DNA from: Gemmatimonadota bacterium
Lineage (GTDB): Bacteria > Latescibacterota > UBA2968 > UBA8231
Length of the DNA stretch: 49,000 nucleotides
Assembly: GCA_018672475.1 (NCBI GenBank)
Contig: JABHFS010000192.1
Location: 1-49,000 of the forward strand
Direction: 5' to 3'
Part shown: piece by piece, positions 16,288 through 24,544 of the stretch
Layout: each line of letters begins with the position of its first letter
How positions within the stretch are numbered: the first letter of the stretch is position 1
Notes under the pieces: model-generated
Seen by the model: only the letters and a program-made list of their open reading frames with translations
Databases searched by the model: none
Told to the model about the DNA's origin: nothing
Program-made: the position numbers and the translations under genes

Positions 16288-17513
16288 AGCGTTGCACCAG
16301 GCGTCCACCCCAAACCCGCGAAGTCCTTGCCGGTAACTTTCTTCATCCACTGCGCGCGCTCTCGATCGGCGCGCAATTCCTCGTCGAGATCCTCAGGGCG
16401 GTATACTTTACCCTCGCGCACCGTCAACACCGGCTCGATCTTGCGGTTGCCCCGCTCGCGGCGCCCGCGTACGTCAGCGAATTCAAACGCTCCCTGCAGC
16501 ATCTCAAACGCCGCCAGATCAGCGACCGTGCCCACTCGCAATGTGCCCAACTCGTCCGCGCGACCGATCGCGCCTGCCGCGGCAGTCGTCGACTGATGCA
16601 CCACGCGCTCAAACGATACGCCGAGATTGAGCAGTTTCGATGCCGTCTCCGGCATACTCTCGATCGGGCTGTCCCAACTACTGACGTGTAAGTCGGTGCT
16701 GATAACATCAGCCAGAAAACCGTTGGCCAGCGCGCTGATCGCGACCCCATAGTCAAAACTGCCGCCCCCGTGCCCCAGGTCGAAAAGTACTCCCCGCTCC
16801 CTCGCCGCCCACACCTCGGCCACCACGGCCCCTGAATCATCGACGACCCCGTCACCGGTTCCTTGGTAACAGTGGGTGACGATATCGCCCGAGCGCAATA
16901 ACGATAGCACCTGATCCACCGGCACACCATTGGCGATATGCACCATCACCGGCATGCCCGCCCACGCCGCCGCCTGCACCCCCAGACGCAATGGCTCGAC
17001 ACCGTTTTCACCGACCTGAAAGCCGCCCTGTCGCACCTTGATACCCGCGCAATGCCGCTGCCAGTGATGGGCCGCGAAGGCCGTGCGCTCCGGGTCGGCA
17101 TAACTCAAATCGACCATCTCTCCTACCGGCCCATAGGTCAAACCGATGCCCGAGATATGCACATAGCCCAACACTTGCGTCCTGGCCGGTTCAATCACAT
17201 AGTCGACAAAACCCTGAAAATTGGCCCATCCCGCGCTACCCGCGTCGACGATCGTCGTCACCCCCGTGGCCAAACACAGCGTATCCCCGCGGATTCCCCA
17301 GGTCGTACTGCCGGCATAGAGGTGCGCGTGAATGTCGATCCACCCCGGCGTCAGTATCTTGCCCGACAGGTCAATCGTCTCCGTCGCCGCATCGACGACC
17401 CCCTCTTTCACCGCGGCGATTTTTCCGCCGATGATACCGACGTCACGTATCCCGTCGATATCCTGCGACGGATCGACAACTCGCGCGCCTTTCAATAACA
17501 GATCGTATGCCAT
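16284..17513 (-). CDS. Amidohydrolase/deacetylase family metallohydrolase (dihydroorotase-like)
   Basis: The 409-residue protein has the cyclic amidohydrolase layout. A beta composite domain (MAYDLLLKGARVVDP) is followed by TPGWIDIHAHLY with the HxH ligands. The barrel contains GIKVRQGG (carboxylated-Lys region), MVHIANG and VTHCYQGTG (His ligands), and ISTDLH with the catalytic Asp. GTLRVGTVADLAAFE then returns to the composite domain. It resembles the TIGR03583-type amidohydrolase/deacetylase group rather than true dihydroorotase. It probably opens the operon running to 13133. The substrate is likely an N-acyl or cyclic amide compound. Confidence 0.85.
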   Translation of the reverse strand: MAYDLLLKGARVVDPSQDIDGIRDVGIIGGKIAAVKEGVVDAATETIDLSGKILTPGWIDIHAHLYAGSTTWGIRGDTLCLATGVTTIVDAGSAGWANFQGFVDYVIEPARTQVLGYVHISGIGLTYGPVGEMVDLSYADPERTAFAAHHWQRHCAGIKVRQGGFQVGENGVEPLRLGVQAAAWAGMPVMVHIANGVPVDQVLSLLRSGDIVTHCYQGTGDGVVDDSGAVVAEVWAARERGVLFDLGHGGGSFDYGVAISALANGFLADVISTDLHVSSWDSPIESMPETASKLLNLGVSFERVVHQSTTAAAGAIGRADELGTLRVGTVADLAAFEMLQGAFEFADVRGRRERGNRKIEPVLTVREGKVYRPEDLDEELRADRERAQWMKKVTGKDFAGLGWTPGATL

Positions 17514-17909
17514 TTCTTTGCTCTTTCTCAGCGTAAGGGCTCAATGATGGCGGCAAGAGCTGCGGGGGAACGGGCTATTTGAGGGGAAGCACCTTCGCCC
17601 GAACAACCCTCGGAAACTTTCAGTAATTTCCGCGGGAACCCGTAGAAATGCCATGAAATCCTAGCAAGCATCTTAAGAAAACCTGACTATCTTAAGCTAC
17701 GAATACATGCACCGACTCTCCCAACACACCGGCTAAAGTCTCTCCCTAACCCCCATTTTCCCTTCTAGGCAACAGCCCCCAATGGCCTGCAGCCATTTTC
17801 CCTCCCAAGCCCGAGCCATAGGTCTTCCTCTCAGGCAGAGCGAAGGTGCGGGGGTTTGAGAATTAGAAGGCGCGCTCGTAGACCACGAATCCCAAGGATT
17901 TAGTGACAC

Positions 17910-18060
17910 AAAGAGTCCGCACACGGTACGATAGCGCTGGCCTCCCGCCAACCACTAAGGCGACTGCACTTCACCAGGGAGTGACCGCTGTTGCGATCTT
18001 TCTACCCGCCTGGACGGCCTTCGCGCCCTCGGATGCAGACCCCACACCACAGCGTTAATC
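17910..18060 (+). repeat. Dispersed repeat family B, copy 1
   Basis: This aligns over about 150 bp with 35817-35971. Shared blocks include ACCACTAAGGCGAC, TCACCAGGGAG, CTGGACGGCCTTCGCGCCCT and AGCGT near the end; the first 30 bp (AAGAGTCC to GATAGCGC) also match. A shorter, more divergent relative lies at 26440-26534. All three stand in the same orientation upstream of a plus-strand gene. Confidence 0.75.
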
Positions 18061-18072
18061 CCACAGATCATC

Positions 18073-18101
18073 TTGACACAACACCCGCAAAGCTCGAATT
18101 T
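18073..18101 (+). promoter_or_regulatory. Candidate sigma-70-type promoter for the Ldh-family gene
   Basis: A consensus TTGACA lies at 18073-18078. Seventeen bases later comes GAATTT, a weak -10 match. It is followed by a short AT-richer leader and an AAGGAG ribosome-binding site before the GTG at 18149. Only the -35 box is convincing. Confidence 0.3.
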
Positions 18102-18148
18102 TCCCCAGCAATTATAGCACAAAATAGCACACAAGGAGACAGATCGCC

Positions 18149-19150
18149 GTGAGCAACACACCACCATCTGGAGGCATCTGCCTCCCAGCAGCAACCCTGC
18201 AAAAATTCGTCGCCGAACTCTTCCAAAAAGCCGGTACCAACAAGCCCGACGCAGCACTCATCGCCGAATTATTAACCGCCACTGACCTGCGCGGCGTGCA
18301 CAGCCACGGCACGCAACAGACCCCCGGTTACACCCGCCTGATGCTCGAAGGCCGCGTCAATCCCCGGCCTAATATAAAGGTGGTCAGCGAAACCACCACC
18401 GCCCGCGTCTACGACGGCGACGGCGGCATGGGCCATTTCCCCTGCCACCAGGGCATGCGTTGGGCGATTGAGACCGCGCGAGAATACGGCACCGCCGCCG
18501 TGACGACCCGCAACCATTTCCACTTCGGCAGCGCTGGCAAATATTCGCGCATGGCCGCGGCAGCCGGATGCCTCGGCATCGCCATTTCCTCGCATCGTTA
18601 CGACCTGCCCCCGGACGCGCTGATCAAATACGTCAACGCCACCTCACCGATCAGCGTAGCCTTTCCCAATGGCGAACAGCCGCCTCTTGTCCTCGATATG
18701 GGCGCCGCGATGCTGCCTTGGGACGAGAAATTATACGAGCAAGTCCCCTTCGCCTTCTTTAAGGAGCTTGGCATCGGCGCAATCAACCGGGCGTTGGGCG
18801 GCGTCATGGCTGGGATCTTCCTACCACAATTTATCCCGCCCGAGTCGCCCTGGGAATCCAACCAGGGATCATTTCTCGCCGTCTTTGATATCCGCGCATT
18901 TATGCCGCTCGAAGAGTTTAAGCAACAAATGGACCACTTCGTCGCTGCTGCCCGACAGATGCAACCCTTCCCCGGCACGGACCAAGCCGCGCTGCCTGGC
19001 GGGCTAGAGTGGCAGCGAGAACTTGATTACACCCGCGACGGTATTCCCATCAGCCCCCGTCACCAGCAAGCACTGCAAGACCTCGCCGACGAACTAGAGG
19101 TCGAGACCCCCTTCGCGCAACACGCACACACCCGCTTCGACGCCGAATAG
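18149..19150 (+). CDS. Ldh family oxidoreductase (type 2 malate/L-lactate/ureidoglycolate dehydrogenase-like)
   Basis: The 333-residue NAD(P)-dependent dehydrogenase belongs to the non-Rossmann Ldh_2 family (PF02615). The diagnostic segment DLRGVHSHGTQQTPGYTR carries the catalytic His. Further along are the substrate and cofactor segments VTTRNHFHFGSAGKYS and PLVLDMGAAMLPW. Members oxidise 2-hydroxy acids such as malate, lactate, sulfolactate or ureidoglycolate. It starts with GTG behind a clear AAGGAG. An unrelated 2-hydroxyacid dehydrogenase follows after 8 bp, so the two probably act in one pathway. Confidence 0.9.
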   Translation: MSNTPPSGGICLPAATLQKFVAELFQKAGTNKPDAALIAELLTATDLRGVHSHGTQQTPGYTRLMLEGRVNPRPNIKVVSETTTARVYDGDGGMGHFPCHQGMRWAIETAREYGTAAVTTRNHFHFGSAGKYSRMAAAAGCLGIAISSHRYDLPPDALIKYVNATSPISVAFPNGEQPPLVLDMGAAMLPWDEKLYEQVPFAFFKELGIGAINRALGGVMAGIFLPQFIPPESPWESNQGSFLAVFDIRAFMPLEEFKQQMDHFVAAARQMQPFPGTDQAALPGGLEWQRELDYTRDGIPISPRHQQALQDLADELEVETPFAQHAHTRFDAE

Positions 19151-19158
19151 AGGAAACG

Positions 19159-20157
19159 ATGAGCCCATACCGCGTCCTATCCAGTTGCACCATCGAATTC
19201 CAAGGCCAGAGCCCGGTCACCGAAATGATCGAATCGGCTGGTTTCACTATTGACGTAAAACGACCGCAACCCGGCTGGCTCGATCCGGAAACGCGCGAGA
19301 AAATAATCGGCTACCAGGCCCTGATCGCCGGCGGCGAAAATCTCAACGCGGAGACCATGGATCGCGCCGACGACATGCTGATCATCGCCCGCAACGGCGT
19401 CGGTTACGACAAGGTCGACCTCGACTACTGCACCGAACGCGGCATCATCGTCACCAATACCCCCGGTGCCATGGCCGACGCGGTGGCCGACCAGGCTTTC
19501 GCCCTCTTGCTCGGGCTCAGCCGCCAACTGGTGCTCGGCGACGCTCGAGTCAAAAAGGGCGACTCCTACGATATACCCATCGGCGAAGATCTTACGGCGA
19601 TGACTTTGGGGCTTTTCGGTTGCGGCCATATCGGCGCCGAGGTCATCCACCGCGCCCTCGGTTTCAAAATGCGGGTCCTAGTCCACGACCCCTGGATCGA
19701 CGGCGACAAAATTCGCGCACTGGGCGCCGAACCGGTCGACCGCGAAACGCTGTTGGCGCAATCCGACGCGATTACCCTACACGTACCGCTGACGGAGGCC
19801 AACCAAGAAATGGTCAACGGCGAATTCCTGGGACAAATGAAAAAAGGGTCCTATCTGATCAATACGGCGAGAGGCGGCTTGGGGGACGAAGCCGCGCTAA
19901 TTGCGGCGCTGAAAGACGGGCATCTAGCCGGTGCCGGTCTCGATTGCCAAGCAACTGAGCCTCCGCAAGGCCAATCCCTGGAGTTAGTCCGCCTCGACAG
20001 CGTACTCGCCCTGCCACACTCCGGCTCCAAGACCCTGGCCGCCCGCAAACGCATGGCCATCTTCGCCGCCGAAGGCATCATCGCCCGACTGCAAGGCAAG
20101 ATGCCCAATCACGTAGTCAATAAGGCCGTGCTAGAAAAACTGGACCTGGCGGGCTAA
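19159..20157 (+). CDS. D-isomer-specific 2-hydroxyacid dehydrogenase (phosphoglycerate dehydrogenase-like)
   Basis: The 332-residue Rossmann enzyme has the NAD motif GLFGCGHIGAEV near residue 155. Catalytic residues are Arg in INTARGGLGDE, Glu in CQATEPP and His in LPHSGSKT, where most relatives have PHxAx. No ACT regulatory domain follows, so it is unlikely to be the biosynthetic SerA of long type. It is co-transcribed with the Ldh-family gene 8 bp upstream. The pair could interconvert L- and D-forms of a 2-hydroxy acid via the keto acid. An exact substrate is not readable. Confidence 0.92.
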   Translation: MSPYRVLSSCTIEFQGQSPVTEMIESAGFTIDVKRPQPGWLDPETREKIIGYQALIAGGENLNAETMDRADDMLIIARNGVGYDKVDLDYCTERGIIVTNTPGAMADAVADQAFALLLGLSRQLVLGDARVKKGDSYDIPIGEDLTAMTLGLFGCGHIGAEVIHRALGFKMRVLVHDPWIDGDKIRALGAEPVDRETLLAQSDAITLHVPLTEANQEMVNGEFLGQMKKGSYLINTARGGLGDEAALIAALKDGHLAGAGLDCQATEPPQGQSLELVRLDSVLALPHSGSKTLAARKRMAIFAAEGIIARLQGKMPNHVVNKAVLEKLDLAG

Positions 20158-20377
20158 CGCTGCTCGATCCAAGCTTCGTACTCCGCTCGCCGGGCGTGGC
20201 CCGGCCGCAGCCGCAATATACAAAGTGGACTAGCAGAAAGATCCATCAACGACAGGCAATACGGCATGCGAATAGTCTGCCGACAACCGATAGGGCATCG
20301 CCAGTAGCACCAAAGAACGCCAGGCGATCGCGCCAGCGTTCACAATCGGTAACGGAGCATCGAACGCCGCTAGCGGC
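20158..20377. other. Non-coding gap between convergent genes
   Basis: A 30-codon minus-strand frame ends at 20154 with residues LRLRPGHARRAEYEAWIEQR. It could be the tail of a lost gene, but no family is recognised and no ribosome-binding site is seen. No strong terminator hairpin was found. Confidence 0.3.
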
Positions 20378-21802
20378 TTAGTTGCCGTGCAGGTCGCAGC
20401 GATAACCTGCCCCCTGCAATTGCGTGGAGACCAGACGCTCAAGCACACGCAGCCGCAACCGGTCCTCGACCGCCGCCATCTCCGGCCGCCCCGCCAGGTT
20501 CACCATTTCATCGGGATCGTTTTGTACGTCGAAGAGCAGGTAAACCTGGCCCGCGCAGTTGAGCGCGACCTTCCACTGGTGATCCAACAACATGATTTCA
20601 CCGACCAGTTCTGCAATAACCTCTGTTCGGTGTTCGACCCGCGGATCCTCTAATACCGGGTTCAACGAACACCCGAACTGAGGGTAGTCCACACGACCGC
20701 CGGCCATTTCGACCAGCGTCGGCCCGATATCGATCCACTCCACCAACGCCTCGCTAACCGCTGCCTCTACCATCTCGGGCGTTCGCACAATCAAGGGCAC
20801 ACGCACGGCTCCGTCGAGAAAATTCGATTTGTAGATCAGACCGGCGTCTCCGTTCATCTCGCCGTGATCCGAGACCAGCACCACAATAGTATTTTCCCAC
20901 TCCCCACGCCCCTTGATCGCCGCAAAAATTTGACCAATCTGCTCGTCGATCAGCGCAATGTTGCCCGCGTAATTGGCGCGCATCGCCGCGATATCGTCAA
21001 CCGAGGGATCAACAGCCGACGCCAGCATGCGATCCAATTCCCCGAGCGGCCGCCCCGCCACACCCTCGGGTGCCCGGCGTGCCCGGGGCATCGCAAGCGG
21101 GTCGCAGAGCGAAGCGAAAGGCTCAGGCGTATCCCAAGGTTCGTGTGGGCCGCCGAAGCTCACCCAACAACACCAAGGCTGCTCCAGGTCATACTCGGTT
21201 ATATACTGCCGCGCCTGCTGTCCCACATAGACATCGGCGTAGTGCTGCAACCCCAGCGGCGAAGGCCGTACCATATGGGGTTTGTCGCGAAAACGCTCTT
21301 CGTAATCTGCCCGATACGCGTCCCAGACCCCCGCTGCCTGCCAAGCCGCCGTCATATGCGAAAGCACCCGCGCACTGGCCCTCGGCCCGCCAATCTCGTC
21401 TACGTCATCCAGGCCATACGAGCGCATAAGATCTTCGCGCTCGCGCAAATCGCCCTGATGCGGATGCAGATGGGTCTTGCCGAAGAGCGAAGTACGATAA
21501 CCGGCAGCGCGCACGCACTGCATCCAGGTCGGTTGTTCCGGGCTCGGCTGGCTGCGTTGGTTCTGCCACACGCCGGTATGGTGCGGATAGAGCCCGGTGG
21601 CCAAACTCAGTCTGGCCGGCACGCAGACTGGCGAGGTCGTAATACAATTGCTAAAGCGCATACCCTCAGCGGCGAGGCCGTCGAGATGTGGCGTCGGCAC
21701 CCAGCCGCCGCTTGCCCCGAGCGCATCGGCGCGTTGTTGGTCCGTCATCAACAACAGGATATTGGGTGTTATCGTTTTATGCCGCGCCGCGTCGGGATCC
21801 AT
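20378..21802 (-). CDS. Sulfatase (type I, alkaline phosphatase superfamily)
   Basis: The product of about 474 residues starts with PNILLLMTDQQRADALG, in which Asp binds Ca. It contains SPVCVPARLSLATG near residue 60, where Cys in C-x-P-x-R is converted to formylglycine. Later segments SDHGEMNGDAGLIYKSNF and LVSDHGE hold the remaining metal ligands. No signal peptide is evident, so it may be cytosolic, or the N-terminus may be mis-set. The ATG at 21802 is chosen over a TTG at 21811. It lies directly behind a Nudix gene on the same strand. Likely substrates are sulfated sugars from algae or host glycans. No anaerobic or FGE-type maturation enzyme is in the window. Confidence 0.9.
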   Translation of the reverse strand: MDPDAARHKTITPNILLLMTDQQRADALGASGGWVPTPHLDGLAAEGMRFSNCITTSPVCVPARLSLATGLYPHHTGVWQNQRSQPSPEQPTWMQCVRAAGYRTSLFGKTHLHPHQGDLREREDLMRSYGLDDVDEIGGPRASARVLSHMTAAWQAAGVWDAYRADYEERFRDKPHMVRPSPLGLQHYADVYVGQQARQYITEYDLEQPWCCWVSFGGPHEPWDTPEPFASLCDPLAMPRARRAPEGVAGRPLGELDRMLASAVDPSVDDIAAMRANYAGNIALIDEQIGQIFAAIKGRGEWENTIVVLVSDHGEMNGDAGLIYKSNFLDGAVRVPLIVRTPEMVEAAVSEALVEWIDIGPTLVEMAGGRVDYPQFGCSLNPVLEDPRVEHRTEVIAELVGEIMLLDHQWKVALNCAGQVYLLFDVQNDPDEMVNLAGRPEMAAVEDRLRLRVLERLVSTQLQGAGYRCDLHGN

Positions 21803-21814
21803 ACCAGCCAATGC

Positions 21815-22591
21815 TCAATCTTCCCCCAGCTCAACATCCCGCGGCATGAAGAATTCGTATTGCTCCGGTTTGGCGTAACCGTCCATTTCCGTCAATTGTA
21901 CTCCAGGACTCACAATGGCCGCCTCGACGATTCGCTTGTTAAAATCGCTGATATGCTCCCCCGCCAGATAATCAGCCACCGGCATCCACAGGCTCTCGGC
22001 AATCTCCTCTTCCTGAATCGTGATCTCGGTACTCAGCGGCCGCAAGCGGCAAACAAAATAAATATCCGATTTGCCATAGCGATAGCCGTGCCAATGGCGG
22101 AAGCAGACCAGCGCGTCGAACTCGGTTTCGATGGCGGTCTCTTCCAATACTTCGCGGACCACCGCTTCGGCCAAGTGTTCCCCCGCTATAAGCTGCCCGC
22201 CGGGCAGTTTATAGCGCGGCGGGCTCCCGTCGCTGCGGTGGTGTTTTTCGCTGACCACCAACAGCTCCTGGTCCTCGTTGAGCACTACTCCGCCGGCGCC
22301 TATATAATGCGAAGCATAGGCCGGCACAAAAGCGCCTTCCTGCAACTGCAAAGTCAACATTAGATAACCGTCGCCGCTGTGGTGAAACACAAAACCGACC
22401 GCCACCGCCTGGGGGATTAGCGCCGCCTTGTCTATCGTGACCTCCAACCAAGCGACCTTATAACCCTCTTCCTTCCAGGATGCGAGCGAGACGCGCAATT
22501 CCTCGGCGAATGCTTGCGCGTCTGCGTTCAGGGCCTCGGGCTTGGGCAGAATGCCGCCAAAGGGGTTGGTCGTCGCTGCAATAGGTTCCAT
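21815..22591 (-). CDS. NUDT6-like Nudix hydrolase
   Basis: The 258-residue protein has two parts. Residues about 25-110 form the pre-Nudix domain seen in NUDT6 proteins (KVAWLEVTIDKAALIPQA and FVFHHSGDGYLMLTLQL). The Nudix domain follows with box GGQLIAGEHLAEAVVREV then LEETA; the final Gly of the box is Ala. It hydrolyses nucleoside-diphosphate-linked compounds; the substrate is unknown. It opens a two-gene unit with the sulfatase (gap of 3-12 bases depending on its start). The conserved REVLEE core needed for Mg binding is intact. Confidence 0.9.
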   Translation of the reverse strand: MEPIAATTNPFGGILPKPEALNADAQAFAEELRVSLASWKEEGYKVAWLEVTIDKAALIPQAVAVGFVFHHSGDGYLMLTLQLQEGAFVPAYASHYIGAGGVVLNEDQELLVVSEKHHRSDGSPPRYKLPGGQLIAGEHLAEAVVREVLEETAIETEFDALVCFRHWHGYRYGKSDIYFVCRLRPLSTEITIQEEEIAESLWMPVADYLAGEHISDFNKRIVEAAIVSPGVQLTEMDGYAKPEQYEFFMPRDVELGED

Positions 22592-22680
22592 TTATCCTGC
22601 CTTCCGTAAAGGGTCGCTATAAATAGCAAAGCCCGTTTAACGTGTCAAGCGAGGAGCTGCTGTCCGCACGAAGTGATTTC

Positions 22681-23155
22681 TCAGGGGTGAATATTTTTGC
22701 CCTGCAACCAGCACTTTAATTCTACCGCGTTTTCCCCTTCCGGCGCGAGCCTTATATAGAGACCCGCACATGCTCTATCACCTCGCCTCCCGGAAACACG
22801 CCGCGCCAGAAGCGCCACCCACACGACGGTACCGGCCCCATACAAGGCGCTGAGCAACCGCACCACCCCCATCAACTCGAGCCGGTCCCATAAATAATGG
22901 AATGCCAGGAACTGTTCGAACGAATAACCGGCGGCGAAAGTATTCTGCCACGCGAAATAGGTTAGGTAAACCAGGGCTAGGAGATAATAATGGAAGGTCA
23001 GATAGGTGAAAAAATGTGGATTGAGATCACCACCAAAGAAACTAAGCGGAAAAAAAACTGTATTCGTCAGGGTGCAGCCAACTAGGCAGCCCGAAACCCA
23101 GCGGCCACATCCTCAAAGCCAGTGCGGCAAACCCGATCAGCGCAATCGCAAGCAT
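22681..23155 (-). pseudogene. GT-C (PMT/GT39-like) glycosyltransferase pseudogene with internal deletion
   Basis: From the ATG at 23155 the product starts MLAIALIGFAALALRMWPLG and reaches PSWLHPDEYSFF. This is the first membrane segment and acidic loop of PMT-type glycosyltransferases. An 8-T run (23050-23057) then shifts the frame. The next frame continues LSFFGGDLNPHFFTYLTFHY and LALVYLTYFAW, later LMGVVRLLSALYGAGTVVW. After ALLARR the homology stops and joins, again out of frame, a stretch reading VFPGGEVIEHVRVS and YIRLAPEGENAVELKCW up to a TGA at 22681. This tail looks like the C-terminus of the same kind of protein. About 150 of an expected 450-600 residues remain. It is coupled to the histidine phosphatase (3-base gap). 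Confidence 0.75.
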
Positions 23156-23158
23156 TAA

Positions 23159-23746
23159 TTAAGTCAACGCGCTGACGCGGATTTCGCCGTCCAGGCACAC
23201 CTCGTAAACCGCCCCGGTCTCCAACGGGAAATCCGGCAACGCCTCTAGCCCAACGCCTGTCCAATACAGCAGCGCGACAATAATCGGATCCCGGTGCGAC
23301 ACCGCAATGACCCGTCCACCCGCATGCCGCGTCCGAACCCGGTCAGCCCATCGCAGGAATCTCATGCGTATCGAAGCCGCCGATTCGAGTTCCGGGTGCG
23401 CCCCCTCCTCAGTTATATAAGGACGCGGCAACTCTTCAAAACGCCGCCCCTGAAAACTGCCGATGCCCGTCTCGATGATTTCTTGCTCAGTCACCGGCAA
23501 CAAGCCCAACGGTTCGGCTAACAACCCCGCCGATTCCTGCGCCCGCTGCAATGGCGAGGCATAAAGCGCGCTAAACGGGCCATGCGTCGCCAGGACCTCC
23601 GCCGCACCCGCGATCTGCCCGCGCCCGCGCTCGCTCAGCCCGAAGCCGGGCAGATGGCCGTAGATCACGCCCGCTGGATTGTGAACTTCACCGTGACGGA
23701 CCAAGTAGAGGGTTACTGATGTTTTGTCGCTTGTCGGGTCGAGCAT
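23159..23746 (-). CDS. Histidine phosphatase family protein (phosphoglycerate mutase-like)
   Basis: The 195-residue protein has the RHG motif LYLVRHGE (His18 is the phosphorylated residue), an SALYASPLQRAQESA segment with the second Arg, and VIAVSHRDPI with the second His near 154. It therefore has the complete branch-1 active site. It may dephosphorylate a sugar phosphate or act like CobC/GpmB. Start choice: the ATG at 23746 follows AGGAGAAAGATATG. It is transcribed divergently from the nitrilase with 24 bp between the starts. Confidence 0.9.
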   Translation of the reverse strand: MLDPTSDKTSVTLYLVRHGEVHNPAGVIYGHLPGFGLSERGRGQIAGAAEVLATHGPFSALYASPLQRAQESAGLLAEPLGLLPVTEQEIIETGIGSFQGRRFEELPRPYITEEGAHPELESAASIRMRFLRWADRVRTRHAGGRVIAVSHRDPIIVALLYWTGVGLEALPDFPLETGAVYEVCLDGEIRVSALT

Positions 23747-23770
23747 ATCTTTCTCCTAAAGGAGACCATC

Positions 23771-24544
23771 ATGGATAGCAACCTACTGCGCGTCGCCGGT
23801 GCACAAATACCCGTGTGCACCGATATCGAGGCAAATGTCGAAACCATTATGCGGGCAATCGATTTCGCCGGCACCGAACAAGCGGACATTCTACTGACCC
23901 CTGAAGGCTCGCTCAGCGGCTACGCGCCCGATTTCGATACAGCCGCCGTTAAACGAGCATTGGCGAAAGTCACCGCCGCCGCCGCCCGCGTGAATGTCGG
24001 TTTAGCGCTGGGGACCTGTTTCGTCGAAGACGACGACCGCTGTTATAACCAAATCCGCTTCTATGCCCCAGACGGCGCGTATTTGGGTTTTCACTCAAAA
24101 ACCCTGACCTGCGGCAGCCTAACCGACCCGCCGCGCGGAGAAATCGAACACTATGCCGTCGCCCCACTGCGCCTTTATGACTGGCCCGACACCCTGATCG
24201 GCGGCCTGATCTGCAACGACCTCTGGGCCAATCCCGGCTGTACGCCGCAACCCGACCCCCATCTGACCCAGCAACTCTCCGACATGGGCGCGCGAGTCAT
24301 CTTCCACGCCGTCAACGGCGGTCGCAAAGGCGACGAATGGTCGCAAGTCGGCTTCCAGTATCACGAAACCAACTTGCGGATGCGAGCCCGGGCGGGCAAG
24401 CTGTGGATCGTCACCGTCGACAATTGCCTGCCAAAGAAATGGCCCTGCTCCGCCCCCTCGGGCGTCGTCTCCCCCACCGGCGAATGGGTTTGCCGTGTCG
24501 ACAGCCAAGGAGAACAGTTTTTCGCCTATTCTATCGCGGGCTGA
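23771..24544 (+). CDS. Carbon-nitrogen hydrolase (nitrilase superfamily)
   Basis: The 257-residue protein has the Glu-Lys-Cys triad: Glu45 in LTPEGSLSGY, Lys110 in GFHSKTLTCG and Cys148 in LICNDLWANPG. These enzymes hydrolyse amides or, less often, nitriles, using the Cys as nucleophile. No membrane segments or extra domains are present. An AAAGGAGACC ribosome-binding site precedes the ATG. Its last 19 bases overlap the end of the convergent THUMP methyltransferase gene. Branch assignment (omega-amidase, N-carbamoyl-amidase or other) is not possible by eye. Confidence 0.9.
   Translation: MDSNLLRVAGAQIPVCTDIEANVETIMRAIDFAGTEQADILLTPEGSLSGYAPDFDTAAVKRALAKVTAAAARVNVGLALGTCFVEDDDRCYNQIRFYAPDGAYLGFHSKTLTCGSLTDPPRGEIEHYAVAPLRLYDWPDTLIGGLICNDLWANPGCTPQPDPHLTQQLSDMGARVIFHAVNGGRKGDEWSQVGFQYHETNLRMRARAGKLWIVTVDNCLPKKWPCSAPSGVVSPTGEWVCRVDSQGEQFFAYSIAG

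Larger units (their letters stand above)
17514..18148. other. Divergent intergenic region with repeat B copy 1
   Basis: No gene is seen between the divergently transcribed metallohydrolase (minus) and the 2-hydroxyacid dehydrogenase (plus). The region holds a perfect hairpin at 17781-17797 (AATGGC, loop CTGCA, GCCATT) followed by TTTCCC. Repeat family B copy 1 lies at 17910-18060, and a candidate promoter lies just before the dehydrogenase. Between about 17540 and 17770, I see nothing recognisable. Confidence 0.6.

Noticed and set aside
20864..22363. Long open frame of 499 codons on the plus strand
   Set aside because: It lies antisense to the sulfatase and Nudix genes, which have clear catalytic motifs. 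Its product is rich in Arg, His and Ala with no domain pattern, as expected for the shadow of GC-rich coding DNA.
22681..23155. The idea that the glycosyltransferase is intact and only a homopolymer read error breaks it
   Set aside because: Removing one T restores the first frame change, but the second junction and loss of most of the protein remain.
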